Assembly (NCBI RefSeq): GCF_001667735.1
Contig: NZ_LZJN01000106.1
Location: forward strand, 20,235 to 84,234
Reading direction: 5' to 3'
Length of the DNA: 64,000 nt
From: Mycobacterium sp. E183
Lineage (GTDB): Bacteria; Actinomycetota; Actinomycetes; Mycobacteriales; Mycobacteriaceae
Position numbers and translations under genes: made by a program. Below are positions 1 to 8,339 of the stretch, one piece after another (within the stretch, counting starts at the first letter, position 1; the number at the start of each line of letters is the position of its first letter). Below the pieces are notes generated by a model. The model was given only the letters and a program-made list of their open reading frames with translations, made no database searches and was not told where the DNA came from.

Positions 1-38
1 AAGGCCCGTCGGCGCAGGGGGGCCTCATGGCCATGCGG

Positions 39-58
39 TTGGTGACTAAAGCCTCATG
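39..58 (+). promoter_or_regulatory. DosR-like box upstream of usp
   Basis: The 20 bases beginning TTGGTGACTAAAGC match the mycobacterial DosR consensus TTSGGGACTWWAGTCCCSAA at about 14 of 20 positions, with the left half and the central WWAG best kept. The site lies about 50 bases before the universal stress protein start, a normal place for an activator site. That DosR binds here is inference. The family of the downstream genes (Rv2005c and Rv2004c types belong to the DosR regulon in M. tuberculosis) supports it. Confidence 0.6.
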
Positions 59-109
59 ATCGACGGTCGGTCGCGCCATAGCGTTTTGGGGGAGGAGAGG
101 GAGAACATC

Positions 110-997
110 ATGTCCGCAATGGCAAACCGCCACGGCATCGTCGTCGGAATCGATGGGTCGCCGGCTTCGAACGCCGCCGTCTGTTGGGCGGCCCGTGACG
201 CGGCGATGCGACACGTCCCGCTGACCATCGTCCACATGGTGAACGCGATGGTGCCGATGTATCCGGCCCTCCCCCTGTCGACGGGCGTGGCCGTGTGGCA
301 GGAGGAGCAAGGCCGAGAGGTGCTCGAGCAGGCGGTCAAGATCGCCGAGGACGCCGTCACCACCGACCGCAAGATCGACGTCCGAAGCGAGCTGCGTTGT
401 GCGCCCCCGGTGCCCACGCTGGTCGAGATGTCCAAAGAGGCCGAGATGGTCGTCGTCGGAAGCAACGGACGCGGCGCGGTGGGCAGGCTGCTGCTGGGCT
501 CGGTGAGCAGCAGCGTGGTCCGCGGCGCGCGCTGCCCGGTCGCCGTGATCCGCGACGAGGATCCGCTGATGGAGCACCCTCAGCAGGCGCCGGTGCTCGT
601 GGGCATCGACGGCTCGCCCGCCTCGGAGGTTGCGGTGGCCGTCGCTTTCGACGAGGCGTCGCGTCGCGGAGTCGGGCTGACCGCCCTGCACGCGTGGAGT
701 GACGTCGACGTCTTCGAACTGCCCGGGGTGGACTGGTCGGCGGTGAAGGGGGAAGCCGAGCGGAGCCTGGCCGAACAGCTGGCCGGCTGGCAGGAACGTT
801 ATCCCGACGTCACCGTGCACCGGGTCGTCGTATCCGACCGGCCCTCGCGGCAGCTCATCGAACAGTCGGAGTCCGCCCAACTCGTCGTCGTGGGCAGCCA
901 CGGCAGGGGCGGCCTGTCGGGCGTGTTGCTGGGCTCGGTCAGCAACGCCGTCGTCCACTCGGTCCGCATGCCCGTCATCGTCGCCCGACCGTCGTAG
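110..997 (+). CDS. Tandem universal stress protein (Rv2005c/Rv2623 type)
   Basis: Cytosolic universal stress protein of 295 residues with two Usp domains in tandem, the usual length of the mycobacterial Rv2005c/Rv2623 group. Each domain keeps the ATP-binding loop G-x2-G-x9-G-S, at about residues 117-130 (GSNGRG) and 262-275 (GSHGRG). The family binds ATP and is linked to slowed growth in hypoxia. The ATG at 110 was chosen because a strong purine-rich ribosome site (GGAGGAGAGGGAG, 91-103) precedes it; an in-frame ATG at 56 would fall inside the DosR-like box. The kinase-like gene follows 15 bases downstream, so the two are probably co-transcribed under the box at 39-58. Confidence 0.95.
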   Translation: MSAMANRHGIVVGIDGSPASNAAVCWAARDAAMRHVPLTIVHMVNAMVPMYPALPLSTGVAVWQEEQGREVLEQAVKIAEDAVTTDRKIDVRSELRCAPPVPTLVEMSKEAEMVVVGSNGRGAVGRLLLGSVSSSVVRGARCPVAVIRDEDPLMEHPQQAPVLVGIDGSPASEVAVAVAFDEASRRGVGLTALHAWSDVDVFELPGVDWSAVKGEAERSLAEQLAGWQERYPDVTVHRVVVSDRPSRQLIEQSESAQLVVVGSHGRGGLSGVLLGSVSNAVVHSVRMPVIVARPS

Positions 998-1012
998 GGT
1001 CGCGCCGCCGCC

Positions 1013-2473
1013 GTGCCGTTTCTCGATGTGCACGAAACCCACACCGGCGTCGTCATTCTCGCCGGCGACCGCGCATACAAAGCCAAGAAGCCGGTGCTGA
1101 CCGACTTTCTCGACTTCCGCGCGCCGCAGCAGCGCGAGCACGCCTGCCGCCGGGAGGTCGAGCTGAACGGCCGGCTCTCGCCCGACAGCTACCTCGGCGT
1201 CGCCCACCTCACCGACCCGCTCGGCGGGCCGGCCGAACCGGTCGTGGTCATGCGGCGCTACCGCGACGAGGACCGCCTCGCGCACCTGGTGGCCCACGAC
1301 ACCGCGGAGTCCGTGCACCGCGTGCTGGACGCGGTCGCGGCCGTGCTGGCCCGCTTCCACGAACGCGCCGAGCGCGGCGAGCGGATCGACGCCCAGGGCG
1401 AGGCCGGCGCGATCGAGGGGCGCTGGCGGGAGAACCTGTCCGAATTGGAACGCTATGCGAGCCAGTCGATTCCGGGGGTCGAGGCCGACGACGTCGACCT
1501 GCTGCGGCGCCTGGTGGCCCAGTTCGTCGCCGGGCGCTCGCGGCTGTTCGAGCGGCGCATCCGCGAGGGGCGCATCGTCGACGGGCACGGCGACCTGCTC
1601 GCCGACGACATCTTCTGGGTCGGTGGCAGCCCCGCGCTGCTGGACTGCCTGGAGTTCGACGACCGGCTGCGCCACGTCGACTGCATCGACGACGCCGCCT
1701 TCCTCGCGATGGACCTGGAGTTTTTGGGCCGCAAGGACTTCGGCGACCACTTCCTGAGGCGCTACGCCGAGCACGCGGGTCGGGCGGCGCCACGGGCGCT
1801 GGCTGACTTCTACATCGCCTACCGGGCCGGGGTGCGGGCCAAGGTGGACTGCGTCCGGGTTTCGCAGGGCAGCCCAGGCGCGTCCGGCGACGCCGCGCGC
1901 CACCTGGCCATCGCCACCCGGCACCTGCAGAGCGGCACCGTTCGGCTGGCGCTCGTCGGCGGCAACCCCGGCACCGGGAAGTCCACCGTGGCGCGCGGGC
2001 TGGCCGAATCATTTGACGCTCAGCTTATTTCCACCGACGACGTGCGCCGGGAGCTGAGGGACTCGGGTGCCATCGCCGGTGAGCCCGGCGTGCTGAACGC
2101 CGGGCTCTACAGCCCCGACCAGGTGACGGTGGTCTACGAGACCGCGCTGAGCCGCGCGCGGCGGTTGCTGGGCGAGGGGCACTCGGTGATCCTCGACGGC
2201 ACCTGGCGCGATCCGCGGACGCGCGAGCAGGCTCACCGGCTGGCCACCGAGACGCATTCGGCGCTCGTCGAATTCGTGTGCTCGGCGACGGCCGACGTGG
2301 CGGCCGACCGGATCAAGACCAGGCCCGCGGGCACTTCGGAGGTCACCCCGGAGATCGCCGCCGCCCTGGCCGCCGGGCATGCCGACTGGGTCGGCGCGCA
2401 CCGGATCGACACCTCGCGGCGCCCCGACCTCGTCGCCCGCGAGGCGCACGACCTCTGGGCGCGCACGACATAA
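1013..2473 (+). CDS. Two-domain kinase-like protein: aminoglycoside-phosphotransferase fold plus P-loop kinase (Rv2004c-like)
   Basis: Protein of 486 residues. The N-terminal two thirds look like an aminoglycoside phosphotransferase/protein-kinase fold: a Brenner-type catalytic motif HGDLLADD begins near residue 192, with a downstream LLDCLEFDD as the metal-binding segment. The C-terminal third is a small-molecule-kinase-like P-loop domain with Walker A GGNPGTGKST at about residues 316-325. It resembles M. tuberculosis Rv2004c, a DosR-regulon protein of unknown substrate. The start is GTG at 1013, 15 bases after the usp stop, giving a protein that begins directly at the conserved VHETHTG segment. 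The substrates of both domains are unknown; no transport or resistance gene nearby suggests one. Confidence 0.88.
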   Translation: MPFLDVHETHTGVVILAGDRAYKAKKPVLTDFLDFRAPQQREHACRREVELNGRLSPDSYLGVAHLTDPLGGPAEPVVVMRRYRDEDRLAHLVAHDTAESVHRVLDAVAAVLARFHERAERGERIDAQGEAGAIEGRWRENLSELERYASQSIPGVEADDVDLLRRLVAQFVAGRSRLFERRIREGRIVDGHGDLLADDIFWVGGSPALLDCLEFDDRLRHVDCIDDAAFLAMDLEFLGRKDFGDHFLRRYAEHAGRAAPRALADFYIAYRAGVRAKVDCVRVSQGSPGASGDAARHLAIATRHLQSGTVRLALVGGNPGTGKSTVARGLAESFDAQLISTDDVRRELRDSGAIAGEPGVLNAGLYSPDQVTVVYETALSRARRLLGEGHSVILDGTWRDPRTREQAHRLATETHSALVEFVCSATADVAADRIKTRPAGTSEVTPEIAAALAAGHADWVGAHRIDTSRRPDLVAREAHDLWARTT

Positions 2474-2503
2474 CGCCCTCGGCAGGTGCCAACGTCCCGG
2501 CCG

Positions 2504-2523
2504 TCGGGGACCAACGGCCCTGC
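2504..2523 (+). promoter_or_regulatory. DosR-like box upstream of the acg-type nitroreductase
   Basis: The bases TCGGGGACCAACGGCCCTGC match the DosR consensus at about 13 of 20 positions; GGGAC and the distal CCC are intact. It lies about 57 bases before the nitroreductase ATG. A further GTCCC just upstream (2494-2498) faces it as an extra half-site. Assignment is by pattern and context. Confidence 0.55.
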
Positions 2524-2580
2524 CCGCACCCGCGCACGGCGCATACAGTTTGCCTCACCGAAGTCGACGAAACGGTGGAC

Positions 2581-3570
2581 ATGGACGCGAAAGTGCCGAC
2601 CGAGCAGGTCATCCGGGACGCGGTGACCCTCGCGTGCCGCGCGCCTTCGCTGCACAACAGCCAGCCCTGGCGGTGGGTCGCCGACGGCACGAGGCTGCAC
2701 CTGTGGGCCGACCCGCACCACGCGATGCACGCCACCGACCACACCGGCCGGGAGCTGATCCTGAGCTGCGGGGCCGCCCTCGACCACCTAAGGGTCGCCA
2801 TGGCCGCCGCGGGCTGGGAAAGCGTCACCGAACGGTTCCCCACCGAGGGCAGGCCGGATCACCTCGCGAGCGTGGGCTTTCTGCCCGTGGAGAACGTGAC
2901 GCCGCAGCGCCGGCTGCGGGCCGAAGCCATCCTTCGCCGCCGCACCGACCGGCTGCCCCTGGGCGCACCGGCCGCGTGGCCCACGCTGCATGCGGCCCTG
3001 ATCCGCGCGGTGACACCATACGACGTTTCACTGGACGTGGTCGACGACGACGAGCGGCCGAGGCTGGCCGAGGCGTCGCGGCTCACCGAGCAGCTGCGCC
3101 GAAGCGACACCTCCTATCTGACCGAATTACGTTGGTGGACATCACCCTTCGAAGCGAACGCCGAACACGTGCCCGAAAGCGCTCTGCTGTCCAGTTCCGA
3201 GGCCGCGCGCGTCGACATCGCCCGCGCGTTCCCGCCGGCGGGTGGGGGCCGCCGCCGCGCCTCCATCGAGGCGGACCACTCCAAGATCGTGGTCCTGTCC
3301 ACCCGTCACGACGATGCGCCGACCGAGGTGCTGCGCTGCGGTGAGGCGCTGTCGGCGGTGCTGCTCGAATGCACTGTGGCCGGCATGGCCACCTGCACGT
3401 TGACCCACATGACGGAGATGTCGCAGAGCCGCGACATCATCAGGCAGATCACCGGCGGTTCCGGCCAGCCGCAGCTGCTGATCCGGGTCGGCCGGTCACC
3501 GGCCGGGGACCCACACGCGAAACCCACCGCCCGGCGTCCGGTGACCGAGGTCCTCGAGATGCGTGGGTGA
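2581..3570 (+). CDS. Acg-family nitroreductase-like flavoprotein
   Basis: Protein of 329 residues, the length of the mycobacterial Acg family (Rv2032, Rv3127, Rv3131). The N-terminal segment APSLHNSQPWRW is the family's flavin-binding signature, and a C-terminal glycine-rich core (TCTLTHMTE to LLIRVGR) closes the nitroreductase fold. Acg proteins are a divergent pair-folded nitroreductase family that binds FMN and may sequester it; enzymatic nitroreduction is doubtful. An in-frame GTG lies 6 bases upstream of the chosen ATG, and neither has a strong ribosome site. The gene follows a DosR-like box and leads into the KAS III pair, with a gap of 50 bases. Confidence 0.9.
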   Translation: MDAKVPTEQVIRDAVTLACRAPSLHNSQPWRWVADGTRLHLWADPHHAMHATDHTGRELILSCGAALDHLRVAMAAAGWESVTERFPTEGRPDHLASVGFLPVENVTPQRRLRAEAILRRRTDRLPLGAPAAWPTLHAALIRAVTPYDVSLDVVDDDERPRLAEASRLTEQLRRSDTSYLTELRWWTSPFEANAEHVPESALLSSSEAARVDIARAFPPAGGGRRRASIEADHSKIVVLSTRHDDAPTEVLRCGEALSAVLLECTVAGMATCTLTHMTEMSQSRDIIRQITGGSGQPQLLIRVGRSPAGDPHAKPTARRPVTEVLEMRG

Positions 3571-3620
3571 CCGGACATGCCCAGGACCACCGCAAGGACG
3601 AAGCCAAGGAGGTGTCATCG

Positions 3621-4724
3621 ATGACTCGGCACTGGCTGGTGATGGAAACGAACGGGGAGGGCGGTGAGGCTCCCTTCGTCGCGCGAGTCGCGGGCGCGGG
3701 CCGGCATCTGCCCGGCACCCACCTGACGACCGACGAGCTGATGGCATCCACCCGCCACCGCACCCACATCGACCTGGAACGGCTGACCGGGATCCGCGAA
3801 CGCCGGGTGTCGGTGGGCGATGAGGATTCCTACACCCTGGCCAGTTCGGCGGCGCTGAACTGCCTGGCCACCGCGCAGCAGGATCCGGCGGCGCTGGACG
3901 TGGTGATCAGCTGCAGCATCACCAAGTTCCGCGACGGGCTGACCCAGTGGCTCGAGCCGACCATGAGCAGCGCCGTGGCGCGCGGGATCGGGGCGGTGAA
4001 CGCGATGACGTTCGACGTGTCCAACGCGTGCGCCGGAATGCTCACGGGCGTAACGATCTTGAACAACTGGATTCGCCAGGGCGTCGTCGAGCGCGGGCTC
4101 GTCGTCAGCGGTGAGTACATCTCGCAGCTCTCCAACAATGCCGCCCGGCACATCCGCAACATCATGAGCAAGGAGCTGGCCTGCCTGACCCTGGGCGATG
4201 CCGGCGCGGCGCTGCTGCTGGAGCGGGCGCCGGCCGGTTCGGCCGGCATCGCGCTGGCGGGCTTCACCACCGTGGCCGACTACAGCCGGCTCTGCCTGGC
4301 GTATCCGCAGGGCGACGACCCGGGCGCGCGCATGTTCACCAACTCCCGCGCCATCCAGAAGGCCGCGATAGCCAACACTCCGCTGCTGCTGAGCGAAGTG
4401 CTTGACACCGTTGGCCTTTCGATCCACGACATCGATCACGTCATCACCCACCAGACGTCCGCGCGCGCGATCCGCAAGGGAATGGCCCGGATGTCGGAAG
4501 TGTTCGGCGACAGCCCGCGCCACGACGCGGTGATCACCGTCGACCGCTACGGTAACACCGCCTCGACGACCCACACGGTGGCGCTCGTCGAGGAACTCGA
4601 GGCCGGGCGAATCAAGCCGGGAGAGCGAATCGCGTTGCTGGCGTTGGCCTCCGGGCTTGAAATCGGTGTGGTCTTGTTGACCCTGGACGAGGATGTGGTG
4701 AGCCGCTATGGGCACGGTGATTGA
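3621..4724 (+). CDS. 3-oxoacyl-ACP synthase III-like condensing enzyme with intact triad
   Basis: Thiolase-fold protein of 367 residues of the FabH (KAS III) family, which condenses a CoA- or ACP-bound acyl starter with a malonyl extender. The catalytic Cys is at residue 137 (NACAG), His at 277 (ITHQTS) and Asn at 312 (YGNTAS), so the triad is complete; the usual HQAN motif reads HQTS. The ATG at 3621 follows an excellent ribosome site (AAGGAGG, 3606-3612). Its end overlaps the next gene, a second KAS III homologue, by 17 bases, suggesting coupled synthesis of a heteromeric enzyme. Position behind an acg-type gene suggests DosR control. Not the housekeeping fabH by context: no acpP, fabD or fabG is near. 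Confidence 0.9.
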   Translation: MTRHWLVMETNGEGGEAPFVARVAGAGRHLPGTHLTTDELMASTRHRTHIDLERLTGIRERRVSVGDEDSYTLASSAALNCLATAQQDPAALDVVISCSITKFRDGLTQWLEPTMSSAVARGIGAVNAMTFDVSNACAGMLTGVTILNNWIRQGVVERGLVVSGEYISQLSNNAARHIRNIMSKELACLTLGDAGAALLLERAPAGSAGIALAGFTTVADYSRLCLAYPQGDDPGARMFTNSRAIQKAAIANTPLLLSEVLDTVGLSIHDIDHVITHQTSARAIRKGMARMSEVFGDSPRHDAVITVDRYGNTASTTHTVALVEELEAGRIKPGERIALLALASGLEIGVVLLTLDEDVVSRYGHGD

Positions 4725-5616
4725 TCGGATCGACGTCTCGCACCCGCGGCTGCGCGGGCGCCACAGCGCGTTGCACCTGGCCGTCGTCGCCGCCAAGGAC
4801 TGCCTGAAGCGGGCCGGATGCGAGGCGAAAGACCTCGACCTCGTCATCAACGCAGGCATTTACCGCGACCGCAACCTCGGTGAGCCGGCGCTCGCCGCGC
4901 TGATCCAGGACGACATCGGCGCCAACCCGGAGGATCCGCACGCAGGCGCCCACGGCACGTTCTCCTTCGACATCGCCAACGGCACGTGCGGGCTCCTGAC
5001 TGCGCTGCAGATCGTCGACGGCTTCATGCGCAGCCGCGCCATCCGGCGCGCGCTGGTGGTCGCCAGCGACGCCGACCCCGGCCACGGGATGAGCGAGCAC
5101 TTCGGATTCTCGGGCGCCGGCGCGGCGATGCTGTGTGGTTGGTCCGACGGCGACTACGGCCTCAGCCGGGTGTCCTGGGTGAACGACCAGAGCGAAAATG
5201 GTGACGAAACCTTCAGCGCTACAGTTGGTTTCGCCGACTCGCGCAACGTCCTGCGGTTTTCCGAGTCGGCGGCGATGGACGAGCGGTTCGCCGCGGCGGC
5301 CGGTCGGGCGGTGTCGGCGTGCCTTGCCGAGCAATCGGTGCGCCTGTCCGACGTCGACGCGATTGTCGCCGCCCCCGCCCGTCCCGGATACCGCGCCGCG
5401 CTGGGCGCCCGGCTGGGCGTGCCGGTCGAGGAGATCAGCGTCGCCGACGACGAACGCATGCACACCGCCGCCCTGGCCGCCGCGTTCGGAGCGCGGGCCG
5501 AGCGGTTGCCGTCGGGAGCGCGGGTCCTGTTCGTCGCGGCCGGGGCCGACGTCGTCGCCGGCGCCGCCCTCTATCGCCAGCCACCGCGGGACGCCTCAAG
5601 CGCCACGCTGGCGTGA
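4708..5616 (+). CDS. KAS III-like partner subunit lacking the His/Asn of the triad
   Basis: Thiolase-fold protein of 302 residues, shorter than ordinary KAS III (about 320-370). A Cys sits in the nucleophile position at residue 94 (NGTCG), but where KAS III carries HQAN this protein has AAPARPG, and where GNTSAAS should be it has a segment around MHTAAL, so the canonical His and Asn are not visible. This resembles the uneven pairs such as PqsC/PqsB, in which one subunit is catalytic and the partner shapes the site. It starts at an ATG inside the preceding gene (17-base overlap), so translation is probably coupled. Function of the pair is not known; heterodimer formation is inference. Confidence 0.82.
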   Translation: MGTVIDRIDVSHPRLRGRHSALHLAVVAAKDCLKRAGCEAKDLDLVINAGIYRDRNLGEPALAALIQDDIGANPEDPHAGAHGTFSFDIANGTCGLLTALQIVDGFMRSRAIRRALVVASDADPGHGMSEHFGFSGAGAAMLCGWSDGDYGLSRVSWVNDQSENGDETFSATVGFADSRNVLRFSESAAMDERFAAAAGRAVSACLAEQSVRLSDVDAIVAAPARPGYRAALGARLGVPVEEISVADDERMHTAALAAAFGARAERLPSGARVLFVAAGADVVAGAALYRQPPRDASSATLA

Positions 5617-5641
5617 CACTCGCGCTCCAGCGTCACGCTGG
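5601..5641. terminator. Paired hairpins between convergent genes
   Basis: Two short palindromes sit side by side where the KAS III-like gene and ppsA converge: CGCCACGCTGGCG (5601-5613, arms of 5) and CCAGCGTCACGCTGG (5627-5641, arms of 7, loop of 1). They share the CACGCTGG core. They overlap the ends of both reading frames and lack a T-run, so they fit a bidirectional terminator or a repeated intergenic element rather than a classical intrinsic terminator. Confidence 0.5.
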
Positions 5642-8053
5642 CGCGACGCTCGGCCGTTGCACCGCACGCTCGAGGTCCAGGATCTGCCGGGTGGTCTTGA
5701 CCACCACGTCGGGGTTCAGGCTGATCGAGTCGATGCCGCAGCGAACCAGGAACTCGGCCATGTCGGGGTAGTCCGACGGCGCCTGACCGCACAACCCGGA
5801 GTGAATCCCGTTGCGGCGGCAGCCCTCCACGGCCAGACGGATCATCTCCTTGACTCCCGCGTCGCGTTCGTCGTAGTCGAAGGCCACGATCTCGCTGTCC
5901 CGGTCGACCCCGAGGGTCAGCTGGGTGAGGTCGTTGGATCCGATGGAGAACCCGTCGAAGCGCTTGGCGAACTCGTCGATGAGGATGACGTTGTTGGGGA
6001 TCTCGCACATCGCGTACACCTTGAGCCCGTTCTCCCCGCGGCGCAGACCGTGTTTGGCCATCTCGGCCAGGACCAGGTCCGCCTCGGCCACCCGGCGCAC
6101 GAACGGCACCATCAGCACGACGTTGGTCAGCCCCATCTGTTCGCGCACCCGCTTCATCGCCCGGCACTCCAGCGCGAATCCCTCGGCATAGGCCGGGTGC
6201 GCGTAGCGCGAGGCGCCGCGGAAGCCGATCATCGGGTTGCTCTCGGCCGCTTCGAAGCCGCTGCCGCCGACCAGGCTGGCGTACTCGTTGGTCTTGAAGT
6301 CCGACATCCGCACGACGACGGGTTTGGGCCAGAAGGCGGCGGCGATGGTGCCGATCCCTTCCGACAGGCGCTCGACGAAGAATTCGGCGCCGTCGGAATA
6401 GGCGTAAGTCAGCGTGTCGATCGTACGCCGGGCCTCGGGGTCGTCCACCCGGTCGGGGTGGAGCAGGGCCAGCGGGTGCACCCGGATGTACTCGTTGATG
6501 ATGAACTCCATCCGGGCCAGTCCCACGCCGTCGTTCGGCAGGAACGACGTCTTGAACGCCAGGTCCGGGTTGCCGAGGTTGAGCATGATCTCGGTCTGCG
6601 GGCGCTCCTGATCGGACAGCTCGGTGTGGTCGACGCGAAAGCCCAACTCGCCGCGGTAGACCCGCCCCGTGTCGCCCTCCACGCACGACACCGTGACGAG
6701 CTCGCCGTCGGGCACGGTCGTGGTGGCGTTCCCCGCGCCGACGACGGCGGGAATGCCGAGCTCGCGGGCGATGATCGCCGCGTGGCAGGTGCGCCCGCCG
6801 CGGTTGGTGACGATGGCCGCCGCGATCTTCATGATCGGTTCCCAGTCGGGCGTGGTGATGTCGGCGACCAGCACGTCGCCGGGCTGGAACTCCGACAGCT
6901 TCCCGAGGTTGTCCATCCGCCTGGCGATGCCCGTGGCGACCTTCTCGCCGACCGAGCGGCCCTCGGCGAGCACCTCCTTGCGTTCGGCGCCCTTGCCCTC
7001 GAGCACGTAGCTTTCGATCATCGTCTGGCTGCGCTGGGAGGCCGCGGTTTCGGGGCGCGCCTGGACGATGTAGATCCGCCCGTCGAGACCGTCCTTGGCC
7101 CATTCGATGTCCATCGGCCGCCCGTAGTGGCCCTCGATGGCGCAGGCGTAGCCGGCCAGCTCGAGGACGTCGTCGTCGGTGACGCAGAACCGGGCCCGGT
7201 CGGCCTTCGGCGTGGGGATGTTGCGCGTGGTGTTCTTCGTCTCGCCCTCGACGAAGATCATCTTGACCGCCTTGTCCCCGATCAGCCGGCGCAGCACCGC
7301 CCGGTGGCCGGCCTGATACGTCGGCTTGTGCACGTAGAACTCGTCGGGGTCGACGGCGCCCTGGACCACGTTCTCGCCGAGCCCGTAGGCGCCGGTGATG
7401 AATACGACGTCGTGGAAGCCGGATTCGGTGTCCAGGGTGAACATCACCCCGGACGAGGCGAGGTCGGAGCGCACCATCTTCATGACGCCGATCGACAGCG
7501 CCACCTTGAAGTGGTCGAAGTCCTGGTCGATCCGGTAGTGGATGGCCCGGTCGGTGAACAGGCTCGCGAAACACCGGCGGCAGGCGTCCAGCAGGCTCTC
7601 GGTGCCCTTGATGTTGAGGAAGGTCTCCTGCTGGCCGGCGAAGCTGGCGGTCGGCAGGTCTTCGGCGGTCGCCGAGCTGCGCACGGCCAGGCTGACGTCT
7701 TCGCCGTATTCCTCCTGCAGCTGCCGGTAGGCGGCGGTGATCTCGGCGGCGAGTTCCGGGGGAAGCCCTGCGCCGTAGACGATTTCGCGGGCCCGCTTGC
7801 CCTTGCGGGCCAGCGCGGTGACGTCGTCGGGGTCGAGGTCGTCGAGCGCGGCGTGCAGCGCGTCCCAGGCGCCGGCGCTGTCCAGCATGTGCCGGTAGGC
7901 CTCGGCGGTGATCGCGAACCCATGCGGGACCCGCACGCCCTGTCCGGTGAGCTTCTGGAACATCTCGCCGAGCGAGGCGTTCTTCCCGCCGACGAGCGGG
8001 ACGTCGGAGATGCCGATCTCTTCGAAGAAGCGGACGTAGGTGAAATCGCTCAT
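5633..8053 (-). CDS. ppsA: Phosphoenolpyruvate synthase
   Basis: PEP synthase (pyruvate, water dikinase) of 806 residues, close to the E. coli enzyme. It converts pyruvate, ATP and water to PEP, AMP and phosphate, the entry to gluconeogenesis from pyruvate or lactate. Order: N-terminal ATP-grasp domain (about 15-345), mobile phosphohistidine domain with the signature GGRTCHAAI and phospho-His 424, and C-terminal TIM-barrel PEP-binding domain with the catalytic Cys 755 in GLCGQAPSD. The ATG at 8053 fits the conserved N terminus (VGGKNASLGEM) and has a purine-rich ribosome site. A longer frame to 8200 is low-complexity and not expected. Divergent from the WS/DGAT gene. Confidence 0.95.
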   Translation of the reverse strand: MSDFTYVRFFEEIGISDVPLVGGKNASLGEMFQKLTGQGVRVPHGFAITAEAYRHMLDSAGAWDALHAALDDLDPDDVTALARKGKRAREIVYGAGLPPELAAEITAAYRQLQEEYGEDVSLAVRSSATAEDLPTASFAGQQETFLNIKGTESLLDACRRCFASLFTDRAIHYRIDQDFDHFKVALSIGVMKMVRSDLASSGVMFTLDTESGFHDVVFITGAYGLGENVVQGAVDPDEFYVHKPTYQAGHRAVLRRLIGDKAVKMIFVEGETKNTTRNIPTPKADRARFCVTDDDVLELAGYACAIEGHYGRPMDIEWAKDGLDGRIYIVQARPETAASQRSQTMIESYVLEGKGAERKEVLAEGRSVGEKVATGIARRMDNLGKLSEFQPGDVLVADITTPDWEPIMKIAAAIVTNRGGRTCHAAIIARELGIPAVVGAGNATTTVPDGELVTVSCVEGDTGRVYRGELGFRVDHTELSDQERPQTEIMLNLGNPDLAFKTSFLPNDGVGLARMEFIINEYIRVHPLALLHPDRVDDPEARRTIDTLTYAYSDGAEFFVERLSEGIGTIAAAFWPKPVVVRMSDFKTNEYASLVGGSGFEAAESNPMIGFRGASRYAHPAYAEGFALECRAMKRVREQMGLTNVVLMVPFVRRVAEADLVLAEMAKHGLRRGENGLKVYAMCEIPNNVILIDEFAKRFDGFSIGSNDLTQLTLGVDRDSEIVAFDYDERDAGVKEMIRLAVEGCRRNGIHSGLCGQAPSDYPDMAEFLVRCGIDSISLNPDVVVKTTRQILDLERAVQRPSVAPA

Positions 8054-8287
8054 GGTGTTCTTCCTTCGGTGGGTTGCATCAGTGCGCTTCGTCGATGCGG
8101 CAGGCGTGGACCGGGCGGCGGTCGCGGGCCGAGCCCATGCGCGGCCGCGCGTGCAGAAGGGCGGGCGGCGCGGTGAGGCCGGGGCGGGCGGCGAAAGCAT
8201 CTGCCTCGCTGCTCAATTGATCTCCCGTCACCCGCCTCACGATATGCCCGGGGGCACGAGGCCACAGCCGCCGTTTGGCCTCAGTAC

Positions 8288-8307
8288 TTGGGGACTTACG
8301 GCCCTGC
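8288..8307 (+). promoter_or_regulatory. DosR-like box in the ppsA / WS-DGAT divergent region
   Basis: TTGGGGACTTACGGCCCTGC matches the DosR consensus at about 15 of 20 positions, the best of the three boxes in this window. It ends 32 bases before the WS/DGAT ATG, as expected for activation of that gene. It is about 235 bases from the ppsA start, so joint control of ppsA is possible but less certain. M. tuberculosis tgs1 is a known DosR target, which supports the reading. Confidence 0.7.
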
Positions 8308-8339
8308 CAGCAGCGCATTGCGGCGCGGAAAGTAGCACC

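Noticed and set aside
5198..8176. Very long open frame of 992 codons on the plus strand across ppsA
   Set aside because: It is the antisense shadow of ppsA, a known effect of high GC; the sense strand has clear family motifs and the shadow has none.
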